The notes under the pieces are model-generated. The model did not search any database. It was not told the DNA's origin and saw nothing but the letters and a program-made list of their open reading frames with translations. Shown here one piece after another: positions 53,809-62,125 of a stretch of DNA of 64,000 nucleotides. The translations under genes and the position numbers were made by a program. The stretch comes from Polaribacter sp. HaHaR_3_91 (lineage in GTDB: Bacteria > Bacteroidota > Bacteroidia > Flavobacteriales > Flavobacteriaceae), in the NCBI RefSeq assembly GCF_019278525.1, contig NZ_CP058986.1, forward strand, positions 2,929,001 to 2,993,000. Direction: 5' to 3'. The stretch's first letter is position 1, and the number at the start of each line of letters is the position of its first letter.

Positions 53809-53948
53809 TATTGCCAACACCTTGTATAAAAAATTGCTATATTTAGCATAAACTAAAACTTGTTGCTTTTTTGCAAACTTCTGAATTTCCGCTGGAAATT
53901 CCTCGTTCACAAAATCGCAACTTTCCATACAAAACAACGTTGTAAACA
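53809..53948 (+). repeat. attC-like site 2
   Basis: The left core TATTGCCAAC ends at 53818 and the right core GTTGTAAAC starts at 53939; AAC to GTT is 126 bp. The tip is GAATTTCC-GCT-GGAAATTC (53883-53901), with outer arms TTGTAT (53822-53827) and ATACAA (53927-53932). It is nearly identical to site 6. Confidence 0.85.
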
Positions 53949-53970
53949 ATGCCCAAACTGACCGTTGAAA

Positions 53971-54315
53971 ATGAATTTAGACGAACTGACAAAAAATATT
54001 CGAAAAGTTTCCAAAGAAGAAATAGTTAAAAAATTAGCCGACAATATTCAAGAATGGAAAAAAGATGAAAGAAATGTTGTTGAATTAAGAAATAATGTTG
54101 AACGATTTATTGGAAATACGTGGATTGAAAAACAAACAGATTTTGACAAAATTTACGGAATGTGGACTGAATTTAGAAACTCTGCAATTGACGGAATTGG
54201 AGGAATGACAATTAATGAAAGACTTTACTGGTTTGGACTTTTTGATTTATTTGAAAACGCAAAAGATAACGTTGAACAAGATAAATACTACCAAAAATTA
54301 ATGGCGAAAAAATGA
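53971..54315 (+). CDS. Cassette 2, gene a: small protein of unknown function
   Basis: From the ATG at 53971 (MNLDELTKNIRKVSKEEIVKKL) the protein has 114 residues, mainly helical and charged, with no signal or membrane segment. A TTG 6 bp upstream is a less likely start. TWIEKQTDFDKIYGMWTEFRNSAIDGIGG is its most distinctive part. I recognise no family. Its stop overlaps the next gene's ATG by 4 bp, so the cassette is a coupled two-gene unit. Confidence 0.65.
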   Translation: MNLDELTKNIRKVSKEEIVKKLADNIQEWKKDERNVVELRNNVERFIGNTWIEKQTDFDKIYGMWTEFRNSAIDGIGGMTINERLYWFGLFDLFENAKDNVEQDKYYQKLMAKK

Positions 54316-54860
54316 AAATTAAAAAAGTAATTTTTGCTATTTTGACTTTACAAATAGGACTATATTTTCTTATTGGAGATTTTATGTTGGAAAAGGAATT
54401 ATTTAATGAATTTGAAGAATTTAGCAAAAGGAGATTAGCGAATGAATATAATGTTGAAAATGATACGATTTCAGAACGTTTTTATTTCACTTCTTGCGGA
54501 GATGAATTTTTTAGAAATAATGAAAAATTAGAAAATAAAGTTAGAAGCACAAATACAAAACGATATTACAATGCTGAAAAATATTTATTTATTGAAAAAT
54601 CGGAATATTATCAAAATACTCTTGAATTTTACTATGAGAAAGTAGATGAAGAAAATGAGACAAATTTAGTTAGATTTGGAGCTTGTAGAATTAGTGATAT
54701 TCCTTTTATATCAACAAAAATTGAATTGATTGAAAGTTTTTCAACTCATAAAGATTTTCACGCAATGCATTATAACGAACAAATGTTGGAATACAAAGTG
54801 AACTATATTTTGGTTATTTTTAAATGGGTGAGAATTAGTAAAAAAATTAAAAAGAATTGA
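54312..54860 (+). CDS. Cassette 2, gene b: membrane-anchored protein of unknown function
   Basis: The 182-residue protein has one N-terminal hydrophobic segment (VIFAILTLQIGLYFLIGDFML), an uncleaved signal anchor by appearance, then a polar extracytoplasmic domain (FYFTSCGDEFFRNNEK...RFGACRISDIPF). Two separated Cys may form a disulfide. It has no recognised family. It ends 19 nt before AAC of site 3. Confidence 0.62.
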   Translation: MKIKKVIFAILTLQIGLYFLIGDFMLEKELFNEFEEFSKRRLANEYNVENDTISERFYFTSCGDEFFRNNEKLENKVRSTNTKRYYNAEKYLFIEKSEYYQNTLEFYYEKVDEENETNLVRFGACRISDIPFISTKIELIESFSTHKDFHAMHYNEQMLEYKVNYILVIFKWVRISKKIKKN

Positions 54861-54872
54861 AATTAAAAGCAC

Positions 54873-55011
54873 AGTTTACAACACCGTGTATAATTAATTG
54901 CTTGGTTTTAGCCAATTTACGAAAGTCCTCGCGGACTTTCTATCTGTGATTTATTTACTAACTTTAGTGCTTAAAACACGCAACTAATCATACACAACAA
55001 CGTTATGCAAA
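54873..55011 (+). repeat. attC-like site 3
   Basis: The left core GTTTACAAC ends at 54882 and the right core GTTATGCAAA starts at 55002; AAC to GTT is 125 bp. The tip is GAAAGTCC-TCGC-GGACTTTC (54921-54940). The arms GTGTATAATTA and TAATCATACAC pair at 10 of 11. The block TTTAGTGCTTAA lies in the right half here (54963-54974), but in the left half of sites 4, 5 and 7. Confidence 0.85.
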
Positions 55012-55032
55012 ATGTAACAGAACGAAAACTCA

Positions 55033-55500
55033 ATGGAAGAACAAAAACCAAAATCAATTAAAACAATCGGACTTTTAGTCGCAATCTTTTCTGGATTTAT
55101 AATTTTCAGTAATGGAATGGGAGCTGTAGCTTGGTCTGTAATCGGAATGGGAGATGACTTAAATAATAATGAGACTGAAACTGACCCTATCTCTTTTCTT
55201 TTTTCTCACTATTTAGAAATGTGCCTCATAATGCTCTTAATCGGAATTGCTTATTTAATTGGCGGAATATTTATAAGAAAATATAAGTTATGGGCAAATA
55301 GAATGGTTAGTGGTTTATCAATCCTAATTTTTTTAATTATTTGGGGACTGATGATTGCTATGTCAATATCTGTTGGAAAACAAGATGGAATGGAAGCTTT
55401 TAGTTATGGTGCAATTTTGAATGCGTTTTTTTGGTCAACACCAATTGCTCTTTTAATTTGGTTCCTGAATAAGAAAAAAATAAAAAAACACTTTGCATAA
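55033..55500 (+). CDS. Cassette 3: small multi-pass membrane protein
   Basis: The 155-residue protein has four hydrophobic segments (TIGLLVAIFSGFIIFSNGMG, YLEMCLIMLLIGIAYLIGGIFI, MVSGLSILIFLIIWGLMIAMSI and GAILNAFFWSTPIALLIWFL) with short charged ends. Function is unknown. The stop codon TAA (55498-55500) is itself part of the left core of site 4, which shows how tightly the cassette is packed. Confidence 0.72.
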   Translation: MEEQKPKSIKTIGLLVAIFSGFIIFSNGMGAVAWSVIGMGDDLNNNETETDPISFLFSHYLEMCLIMLLIGIAYLIGGIFIRKYKLWANRMVSGLSILIFLIIWGLMIAMSISVGKQDGMEAFSYGAILNAFFWSTPIALLIWFLNKKKIKKHFA

Positions 55501-55630
55501 CACCGTATAAAAATAATTGCGGTTTAGTGCTTAATCAAAGGTCGTTGCGTGTTTGTAACGTCTGATTTTCCTTCGGAAAATCCTCGCATACAAACCCGCA
55601 ACTATTCTTATACATCAACGTTACCACCAA
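55492..55630 (+). repeat. attC-like site 4
   Basis: The left core TTTGCATAAC ends at 55501 and the right core GTTACCACCA starts at 55620; AAC to GTT is 124 bp. The tip is GATTTTCC-TTC-GGAAAATC (55564-55582), with arms TTGCGG (55517-55522) and CCGCAA (55596-55601). Confidence 0.85.
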
Positions 55631-55693
55631 TTACCAAAATGTACTTTCCTGAAATAGGTTGACTAAAAATTAAACACTTAATTATAGTCACTT

Positions 55694-56152
55694 ATGAAAA
55701 CACAAAAACAACCTTGGCGAAAAAAAACGTACGAAAAAGCAACTTTAGAACTCAAATTATTCGTCGTTGACCAAATTCAGAATGGACAGATTTCCACAAA
55801 CTTTGCTTCCAAAAAATATGATGTTCCTAGAACTACAATTGGGTATTGGATCAAAAAATATAGTACTTTAGTCCAACAAAATACAGGTATGAGTAAATTA
55901 GATGAGATTAAAAAACTAAAGGAACGTATTGAAGAATTGGAGTTTGTAAAGGAATTTCAACAAGATATTATTGCTGACATGGAAATCATTACTGGAGTCG
56001 ATTTGTCAAAAAAGTCGTTGCCCAAAACATTAGCGAAAGAGATAGAACTAAAAAAGAAAAACCGTTTAAAAGAAAATGGTTCTATGAGTGTTTTGGGATT
56101 AGTAAACAAGCTTTCTACAAAAGACTCAAAACCCAAGAAAACAAACGACTAA
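55694..56152 (+). CDS. IS3-family transposase OrfA (copy 1)
   Basis: The 152-residue protein has a helix-turn-helix (ATLELKLFVVDQIQNGQIST...YDVPRTTIGYWIKKYS) and a C-terminal leucine-zipper-like coiled coil (DEIKKLKERIEELEFVKEFQ). A slippery heptamer A-AAA-AAG at 56050-56056 allows a -1 frameshift into orfB, giving the fused transposase. Confidence 0.92.
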   Translation: MKTQKQPWRKKTYEKATLELKLFVVDQIQNGQISTNFASKKYDVPRTTIGYWIKKYSTLVQQNTGMSKLDEIKKLKERIEELEFVKEFQQDIIADMEIITGVDLSKKSLPKTLAKEIELKKKNRLKENGSMSVLGLVNKLSTKDSKPKKTND

Positions 56153-56172
56153 ACGATGAAAAAGTCATCGAA

Positions 56173-56946
56173 ATGATACAGGAATATCGAAAATTAGTTG
56201 GTATGAGAACTGGCGGAATTAAGTTATATGATGAACTTAAACAAGACTTTATAAAACAAGGTATTAAAATAGGTAGAGACAAGTTGTACGATGTGTTAAG
56301 GCTTCACAATTTACTTGTTCCTAGGCTTAAAAACTATGTAACAACAACAAACTCTAATCATCAATTTAGAAAATATAAAAACCTAATTAAAGACCAAGTT
56401 CCTACTCGACCAGAACAACTATGGGTAAGCGATATAACATACATTAAAACAGACAATGGACACAATTACCTAGCAATCGTTACAGATGCATATTCTAAGC
56501 AAATTATGGGCTATAAATTAGATAACAACATGAAGACATCACTTTGTTCAGAAGCGCTAGAAATGGCTATTAAAAATAGAAAATACCCTGATAAAAAATT
56601 AATACATCATTCTGACAGAGGTTTTCAATACTGTAACCCCAAATACACAGCATTTGCAGAAGAAAATGGCATAATGATGAGCATGACAGAACAATATGAT
56701 CCTTATGAAAACGCAATTGCAGAGCGAATTAATAGAACTTTAAAATATGAATATGGACTTAGAAATTGCATTAAAAACACTGCCATTGCTCAAGAAGTAA
56801 CAAAACAAGCAGTATATATTTACAACAATTTAAGAACCCATTTTAGCTTAGAATTAAGAAAACCAGCTGAAGTACATTTAAATCCAAACATCAAATACAA
56901 ATCATATCGAAGAAATAATGTAAATTTGACTGAACTAACAATTTGA
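56173..56946 (+). CDS. IS3-family transposase OrfB, DDE domain (copy 1)
   Basis: The first ATG of the frame gives 257 residues with the DDE triad Asp87 (WVSDITY), Asp148 (HHSDRGFQY) and Glu184 (NAIAERINRTLK); the 35-residue gap between the last two is the rKve-type spacing. Homology extends upstream in frame (CFGISKQAFYKRL) to the slippery site at 56050, so the native product is an OrfAB fusion made by -1 frameshifting. Confidence 0.93.
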   Translation: MIQEYRKLVGMRTGGIKLYDELKQDFIKQGIKIGRDKLYDVLRLHNLLVPRLKNYVTTTNSNHQFRKYKNLIKDQVPTRPEQLWVSDITYIKTDNGHNYLAIVTDAYSKQIMGYKLDNNMKTSLCSEALEMAIKNRKYPDKKLIHHSDRGFQYCNPKYTAFAEENGIMMSMTEQYDPYENAIAERINRTLKYEYGLRNCIKNTAIAQEVTKQAVYIYNNLRTHFSLELRKPAEVHLNPNIKYKSYRRNNVNLTELTI

Positions 56947-57055
56947 AAACAAAACTAGTTCAAAATATTTTTTGCCTTCTAAACGGCTAAAAAAATCTTT
57001 TGAACGGTATAAATTAACCTAAAAAAAGGTCAACCTATATCAGTATAATACAAAA

Positions 57056-57547
57056 ATGACTGAAAAACAAAATGAAATATGGAATAAAATTCAAAATTTT
57101 GAAATTGACGACATAGATTCTTCATTCAGTTTTACAGATAGATTAGCAAGAGAAAATGATTGGTCAATAGAATATTCACTGAGAACAGTATTGGAATACA
57201 AAAAATTTATTTTTCTGATTACTATTTCAGATTTCCCCCAAACACCTTCAGACCAAATTGACCAAGTCTGGCATCTTCATTTACTTTACACAGAATCATA
57301 TTGGATTGAACTTTGTAAAAACACAATAAATAAAAATATTCATCACGGACCAACAAAAGGCTCTGAGGAAAGAACTTTATTTAAAGAACAGTATTCAAAA
57401 ACACTTGATTTTTACGAGTTAATATTTAATGAAAAACCACCAAGTGACATTTGGGTTGATATTGACACTAGATTTAATGAGATTCACTTTACAAGAGTTA
57501 ATAGAAATAGAAATTGGATAATACCTAAACTACGATTTAAAAAGTAA
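57056..57547 (+). CDS. Cassette 4, gene a: glycine-rich-domain (DUF1399-like) protein
   Basis: The 163-residue protein contains FPQTPSDQIDQVWHLHLLYTESYWIELC, the hallmark P-S--ID-VWH-HLL-T--Y of the N-terminal domain of glycine-rich-domain-containing proteins (DUF1399). Function in bacteria is unknown. Its ATG begins 3 nt after the IS right end, with its A inside the target duplication, so the IS has separated the gene from its native leader but left the coding sequence whole. It is coupled by a 1-bp overlap to the Cys-rich protein gene. Confidence 0.75.
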   Translation: MTEKQNEIWNKIQNFEIDDIDSSFSFTDRLARENDWSIEYSLRTVLEYKKFIFLITISDFPQTPSDQIDQVWHLHLLYTESYWIELCKNTINKNIHHGPTKGSEERTLFKEQYSKTLDFYELIFNEKPPSDIWVDIDTRFNEIHFTRVNRNRNWIIPKLRFKK

Positions 57548-58365
57548 TGAAAATACTATCTCAAATAACACCTGCAGAAACAATGCTAATTAAAGATTGT
57601 ACCTCTGTACAATTGAAAGATTTAATGAAGTTTACTTTTATGGATTTACTTCTAAAAAAAGTAATTGAAATTAAAGAAATAAATAAAAAGTCTCATCCTA
57701 GAGACAACTACATTAGAACTTACACGTATGTTATTTCAGGTAAAAACTTTAATAAATACCAGCCAAAAAATCACGAATTAATTTATTTGAGTCCATTTAT
57801 AAAAAGTCCTTCAATTCAAATACTTTTTAAGAATTTTATAAAAATGGCTTACGACTCCTCAAACGGAGGCTGGAATTTTAAAAAATCGACAAGAAGTAAT
57901 CGAGAAATCAACCCTTATTTTAAGCAATCATTCTTGTTGAATTTATTTAGGTTAAATAAACTAACTGACAACGGAAACAAACTAAGGAGAGAAATATCTA
58001 ACTATTTAAATGAGGTTGATAAAAGTATAGACCATTTGCTTCATAATGATAAGAAGAAAGGATTAGAGTTATTATTGAGAATTGGAGGAAACATTTTCCT
58101 ATTAAAGAACTTAGATTTTCAACTTTTAAAAACAATTGATAAAGAATTACTAAATCAACAGAAAGTTTTATATAGTGATACTTATGATTCTGATAGTGAT
58201 TGGTGGTTATATGTTGACTTTTTTGAAGACGATTATATGTTTGATTCATATTTTGATAGTTTTGATGACACTTTAGATTCATTTGATTCTGAATTTGATG
58301 CATCTGGTTGCTCTTCTTGTGACAGTGGATGTAGTAGTTGCGGTGGTTGTGGCGGATGTGATTAA
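57547..58365 (+). CDS. Cassette 4, gene b: acidic, Cys-rich-tailed protein (TIGR04222-like partner)
   Basis: The 272-residue protein has a helical body (~1-200) with no clear membrane segment. A strongly acidic aromatic stretch follows (YDSDSDWWLYVDFFEDDYMFDSYFDSFDD), then a tail with eight Cys in ~20 residues (SGCSSCDSGCSSCGGC and onward). Such Gly/Cys-rich tails are known from TIGR04222 proteins found next to glycine-rich-domain genes. The pairing supports a joint function, possibly metal binding or a processed peptide. Both ideas are inferred. Confidence 0.6.
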   Translation: MKILSQITPAETMLIKDCTSVQLKDLMKFTFMDLLLKKVIEIKEINKKSHPRDNYIRTYTYVISGKNFNKYQPKNHELIYLSPFIKSPSIQILFKNFIKMAYDSSNGGWNFKKSTRSNREINPYFKQSFLLNLFRLNKLTDNGNKLRREISNYLNEVDKSIDHLLHNDKKKGLELLLRIGGNIFLLKNLDFQLLKTIDKELLNQQKVLYSDTYDSDSDWWLYVDFFEDDYMFDSYFDSFDDTLDSFDSEFDASGCSSCDSGCSSCGGCGGCD

Positions 58366-58368
58366 AAA

Positions 58369-58508
58369 CTGGTGGTAACATCGCATAAAAATAATGCGTA
58401 GATTAGTGCTTAAACAAAGAACAGTGCTTTTTTGCTACTTCTGATTTTCCTGCGGAAAATCCTCGCACACAAAAACGCACTATTCTTATACGTAACCGTT
58501 GGCAATAA
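58369..58508 (+). repeat. attC-like site 5
   Basis: The left core TGGTGGTAAC ends at 58379 and the right core GTTGGCAATA starts at 58498; AAC to GTT is 124 bp. The tip is GATTTTCC-TGC-GGAAAATC (58443-58461). The arms AATGCGT and ACGCACT pair at 6 of 7. Confidence 0.85.
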
Positions 58509-58571
58509 TTTAAAAAATGTACTTTCCTGAAATAGGTTGACTAAAAATTAAACACTTAATTATAGTCACTT

Positions 58572-59030
58572 ATGAAAACACAAAAACAACCTTGGCGAAA
58601 AAAAACGTACGAAAAAGCAACTTTAGAACTCAAATTATTCGTCGTTGACCAAATTCAGAATGGACAGATTTCCACAAACTTTGCTTCCAAAAAATATGAT
58701 GTTCCTAGAACTACAATTGGGTATTGGATCAAAAAATATAGTACTTTAGTCCAACAAAATACAGGTATGAGTAAATTAGATGAGATTAAAAAACTAAAGG
58801 AACGTATTGAAGAATTGGAGTTTGTAAAGGAATTTCAACAAGATATTATTGCTGACATGGAAATCATTACTGGAGTCGATTTGTCAAAAAAGTCGTTGCC
58901 CAAAACATTAGCGAAAGAGATAGAACTAAAAAAGAAAAACCGTTTAAAAGAAAATGGTTCTATGAGTGTTTTGGGATTAGTAAACAAGCTTTCTACAAAA
59001 GACTCAAAACCCAAGAAAACAAACGACTAA
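58572..59030 (+). CDS. IS3-family transposase OrfA (copy 2)
   Basis: The translated product is identical to OrfA of copy 1 (152 residues). The frameshift heptamer A-AAA-AAG lies at 58928-58934. Confidence 0.92.
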   Translation: MKTQKQPWRKKTYEKATLELKLFVVDQIQNGQISTNFASKKYDVPRTTIGYWIKKYSTLVQQNTGMSKLDEIKKLKERIEELEFVKEFQQDIIADMEIITGVDLSKKSLPKTLAKEIELKKKNRLKENGSMSVLGLVNKLSTKDSKPKKTND

Positions 59031-59050
59031 ACGATGAAAAAGTCATCGAA

Positions 59051-59824
59051 ATGATACAGGAATATCGAAAATTAGTTGGTATGAGAACTGGCGGAATTAA
59101 GTTATATGATGAACTTAAACAAGACTTTATAAAACAAGGTATTAAAATAGGTAGAGACAAGTTGTACGATGTGTTAAGGCTTCACAATTTACTTGTTCCT
59201 AGGCTTAAAAACTATGTAACAACAACAAACTCTAATCATCAATTTAGAAAATATAAAAACCTAATTAAAGACCAAGTTCCTACTCGACCAGAACAACTAT
59301 GGGTAAGCGATATAACATACATTAAAACAGACAATGGACACAATTACCTAGCAATCGTTACAGATGCATATTCTAAGCAAATTATGGGCTATAAATTAGA
59401 TAACAACATGAAGACATCACTTTGTTCAGAAGCGCTAGAAATGGCTATTAAAAATAGAAAATACCCTGATAAAAAATTAATACATCATTCTGACAGAGGT
59501 TTTCAATACTGTAACCCCAAATACACAGCATTTGCAGAAGAAAATGGCATAATGATGAGCATGACAGAACAATATGATCCTTATGAAAACGCAATTGCAG
59601 AGCGAATTAATAGAACTTTAAAATATGAATATGGACTTAGAAATTGCATTAAAAACACTGCCATTGCTCAAGAAGTAACAAAACAAGCAGTATATATTTA
59701 CAACAATTTAAGAACCCATTTTAGCTTAGAATTAAGAAAACCAGCTGAAGTACATTTAAATCCAAACATCAAATACAAATCATATCGAAGAAATAATGTA
59801 AATTTGACTGAACTAACAATTTGA
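59051..59824 (+). CDS. IS3-family transposase OrfB, DDE domain (copy 2)
   Basis: The product is identical to OrfB of copy 1, with the DDE triad intact. The element appears competent for transposition. Confidence 0.93.
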   Translation: MIQEYRKLVGMRTGGIKLYDELKQDFIKQGIKIGRDKLYDVLRLHNLLVPRLKNYVTTTNSNHQFRKYKNLIKDQVPTRPEQLWVSDITYIKTDNGHNYLAIVTDAYSKQIMGYKLDNNMKTSLCSEALEMAIKNRKYPDKKLIHHSDRGFQYCNPKYTAFAEENGIMMSMTEQYDPYENAIAERINRTLKYEYGLRNCIKNTAIAQEVTKQAVYIYNNLRTHFSLELRKPAEVHLNPNIKYKSYRRNNVNLTELTI

Positions 59825-59968
59825 AAACAAAACTAGTTCAAAATATTTTTTGCCTTCTAAACGGCTAAAAAAATCTTTTGAACGGTATAAATTAACCTAA
59901 AAAAAGGTCAACCTATATCAGTATAATACAAAAACGCTAGTAAAACTAAAAAATTAACAAACTAAAAA

Positions 59969-61522
59969 ATGAGCTTATTTAAGAGATTGTCACCTGAATA
60001 TAATTCAAATCAAAATAATACAACTGCAAACTTTTTTATTGGAACACCAGAAGCTGAAGGAGAAACTACATTAAACTCAAAAATAAAGTTAGCAGAAATG
60101 TTTGGAGATTATTTGAATATTTTTCCTGAATTAGATAGTGAAAAATTTATTATAACAGGTAGAAAAGGTTCTGGAAAATCAGCAATAGCAGAGTATATAT
60201 ATTATACAGCACAAAACGATGCTAACTCCTTTTGCAGTTTCATTAAAACAAGAGATTTTGATAGTAATAAAATAGTTCAACTAGGAAAAGAAGCAGGTTT
60301 TCCTATCGAAGAAAAATTACTTTTTGAGTGGTTAATTTTAACAAAACTAATTTCCTTATTGACAGAAGATCAATCAGTAAATGATATTAAGTCATATAAA
60401 GATTTAAAAATATTTTTGCAAAGGAATTCTGGACTAGTTGATATAAAAAGTTATGAAATAAAAGAAATTGTAAGAGAACAGTCATTTGAGGTTAATATTG
60501 AATATTTAAAACGAGTTTTTTCTGCATTATTTAATAGAAAAATTGGAATTAAAGAACACAAAGCTCCATTCTATAAAATACTACAACCTTTAAAAGAAGT
60601 AGTCCTTAAACTATTAAAAGAAAATATAGGCTCAGGAAATGAATTCTATTTAATATTTGATGATTTAGATATAGGTTTTAAAGAAAACAATAAAAAAACT
60701 GTTGAAAATATAACAAATATTTTGAGAGTTGCCAAAGATTATAATATTGATTATTTTGGAAAAGAAGGTCTTAAAGCAAAAGTGATAATTCTTTTAAGAG
60801 ATGACTTGAAAAGAATTATTGTAAAACATAATGCAGATACAGCAAAACTATTCTCTTCTTATGAAATTCCTCTAATTTGGTATGAACATGATAAGTTTAG
60901 AAATGATGAAAATTCTGTAGGTCTAAAAAAACTAATAAATAAAAGAATTTCTTTAAACTTTGAAAAGAAAGGAATTGATTATGATAAAAATGATTCTTGG
61001 AATTCTTTATTCAAAAATGAATATCAATATTCAGGTAGTAGTTTTAAACATTTAATTGACTATACATTTTTTAGACCAAGAGATTTAATTCTACTGCTAA
61101 AACCCTTACCAAGAAATTCTTATGACATTCCTATAAAATTCTATAATGCGAAAAGTTTAATTAAATCTTTTGTAGAAGAATTAATTCTTGAGGTAAAAAA
61201 CGAATTATCTGCAAGTTTTAATGAAGAGGATATAACTAAAATTTTTCTTGCTCTAAAGAACTTAAAAAAAAATCAACCACTTGACAAAGTAGATTTAATA
61301 AATGAATTTTCAAACGTAAATTTAGAATACGATAAAGAATTGGCATTAATATTACTATTCGAATATAGTATATTAGGAAATATTGACAATGATGATTATT
61401 CTTCAACAAAAATTTACTTTAAACATCGTGAAAAATTAGATGAACCTTGCATACCTAACTTCGATATGAAATTTATTTATCATAAAGCTATTGAAGAATA
61501 TTTAGATAAACGTGAAAAATAA
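59969..61522 (+). CDS. Cassette 5: P-loop ATPase of the Sll1717 type
   Basis: The 517-residue protein has Walker A GRKGSGKS (~65-72) and a Walker-B-like YLIFDDLDIGF (~230), then VIILLRDDLKRII and an RPRDLI motif (~355). The C-terminal half is helical. This fits the Sll1717-family P-loop ATPases, STAND/AAA-like proteins of uncertain role that often occur in accessory or defence loci. No nuclease or other effector domain is obvious in it. It starts 38 nt after the IS and ends 8 nt before AAC of site 6. Confidence 0.75.
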   Translation: MSLFKRLSPEYNSNQNNTTANFFIGTPEAEGETTLNSKIKLAEMFGDYLNIFPELDSEKFIITGRKGSGKSAIAEYIYYTAQNDANSFCSFIKTRDFDSNKIVQLGKEAGFPIEEKLLFEWLILTKLISLLTEDQSVNDIKSYKDLKIFLQRNSGLVDIKSYEIKEIVREQSFEVNIEYLKRVFSALFNRKIGIKEHKAPFYKILQPLKEVVLKLLKENIGSGNEFYLIFDDLDIGFKENNKKTVENITNILRVAKDYNIDYFGKEGLKAKVIILLRDDLKRIIVKHNADTAKLFSSYEIPLIWYEHDKFRNDENSVGLKKLINKRISLNFEKKGIDYDKNDSWNSLFKNEYQYSGSSFKHLIDYTFFRPRDLILLLKPLPRNSYDIPIKFYNAKSLIKSFVEELILEVKNELSASFNEEDITKIFLALKNLKKNQPLDKVDLINEFSNVNLEYDKELALILLFEYSILGNIDNDDYSSTKIYFKHREKLDEPCIPNFDMKFIYHKAIEEYLDKREK

Positions 61523-61664
61523 CTACCACCAACACCTTGTATAAAAAATTGCTATATTTAGCTTAATTTAAAACTAGTCGCTTTTTTGCAAACTTCTGAA
61601 TTTCCGCTGGAAATTCCTCGTTCACAAAATCGCAACTTTCCATACAAAACAACGTTGCCATTAA
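61522..61664 (+). repeat. attC-like site 6
   Basis: The left core CTACCACCAAC ends at 61533 and the right core GTTGCCATTA starts at 61654; AAC to GTT is 126 bp. The tip is GAATTTCC-GCT-GGAAATTC (61598-61616). It differs from site 2 only at a few positions of the left arm. Its left core does not match the start of cassette 5. Confidence 0.85.
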
Positions 61665-61692
61665 TACGAAAACTCAAACCTTGAATTAGAAA

Positions 61693-61887
61693 ATGGAAGA
61701 ATTTGACATATTTGCTATTTTATTTATTGCTTTCGGAATTTACTGTGCGATTGGTTTGAAAAAAGATTATGCTGATTACAAAAAATCAAATCATTATTTA
61801 GAATACAATATTTACATTAGAAATATAGGAGTTGTTGTTGGAGGTATAATTATGTTCTTTTATGAACTTTCAAGATTATTTTCCTAA
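61693..61887 (+). CDS. Cassette 6: 64-residue membrane protein
   Basis: The short protein MEEFDIFAILFIAFGIYCAIG... has two hydrophobic segments (~6-22 and ~45-61) around a polar loop with DYADYKKS. It starts 39 nt after GTT, as other cassette genes do. Function is unknown. The remaining ~240 bp of the cassette hold no clear gene. Confidence 0.55.
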   Translation: MEEFDIFAILFIAFGIYCAIGLKKDYADYKKSNHYLEYNIYIRNIGVVVGGIIMFFYELSRLFS

Positions 61888-62125
61888 TCATTAAAATAAC
61901 AAGTTTAAAGCATAAAAAACTTAATTTGAATTAAGCAACGTGGAATTTACTACTCAAGTAATGAAAAAAAATAGAAAACGGAACTGAATAAAAAAACTTT
62001 CCGACTTCTACTCTTTGGGAAAAATATGAATCGGAATTTAAACAAGTTTGAATAAATTAAAAACGGAGAAAAACATATGCTTCGGAAAAAAGAAAACGGA
62101 ATGATTTCTATGTAAAAAAAAAGTA

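Larger units (their letters stand above)
55640..57052 (+). mobile_element. IS3-family insertion sequence, copy 1
   Basis: The 1413-bp element begins TGTACTTTCCTGAAATAGGT and ends in CA. Its terminal 24 bp match the inverted right end at 20 of 24, and both ends share AGGTTGAC. It is flanked by AAAA on both sides, a likely 4-bp target duplication in an A tract. It carries orfA and orfB in overlapping -1 frames. Side by side I see no difference from copy 2. Confidence 0.92.
58518..59930 (+). mobile_element. IS3-family insertion sequence, copy 2
   Basis: This 1413-bp copy has the same ends, genes and length as copy 1, and is again flanked by AAAA. It starts exactly 20 bp after the G of the right core GTT of site 5, the same offset as copy 1 from site 4. 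The identity suggests recent transposition or ongoing gene conversion. Confidence 0.92.

Noticed and set aside
57998..58381. Minus-strand frame opposite the Cys-rich gene
   Set aside because: It is the shadow of the repetitive GAT/TGT-rich coding sequence. The His/Asn/Gln-rich translation has no signal of a real protein.
55640..59930. Composite transposon formed by the two IS copies
   Set aside because: The copies are in direct orientation around the cassette 4 cargo, but each has its own AAAA flank and the enclosed attC-like site is intact. Independent insertions, or recombination, explain the layout better than joint transposition.
59969..61522. Assigning a named defence system to the Sll1717-type ATPase
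   Set aside because: Only the P-loop ATPase type can be read. No second component or effector domain is visible in the cassette, so no system name is justified.
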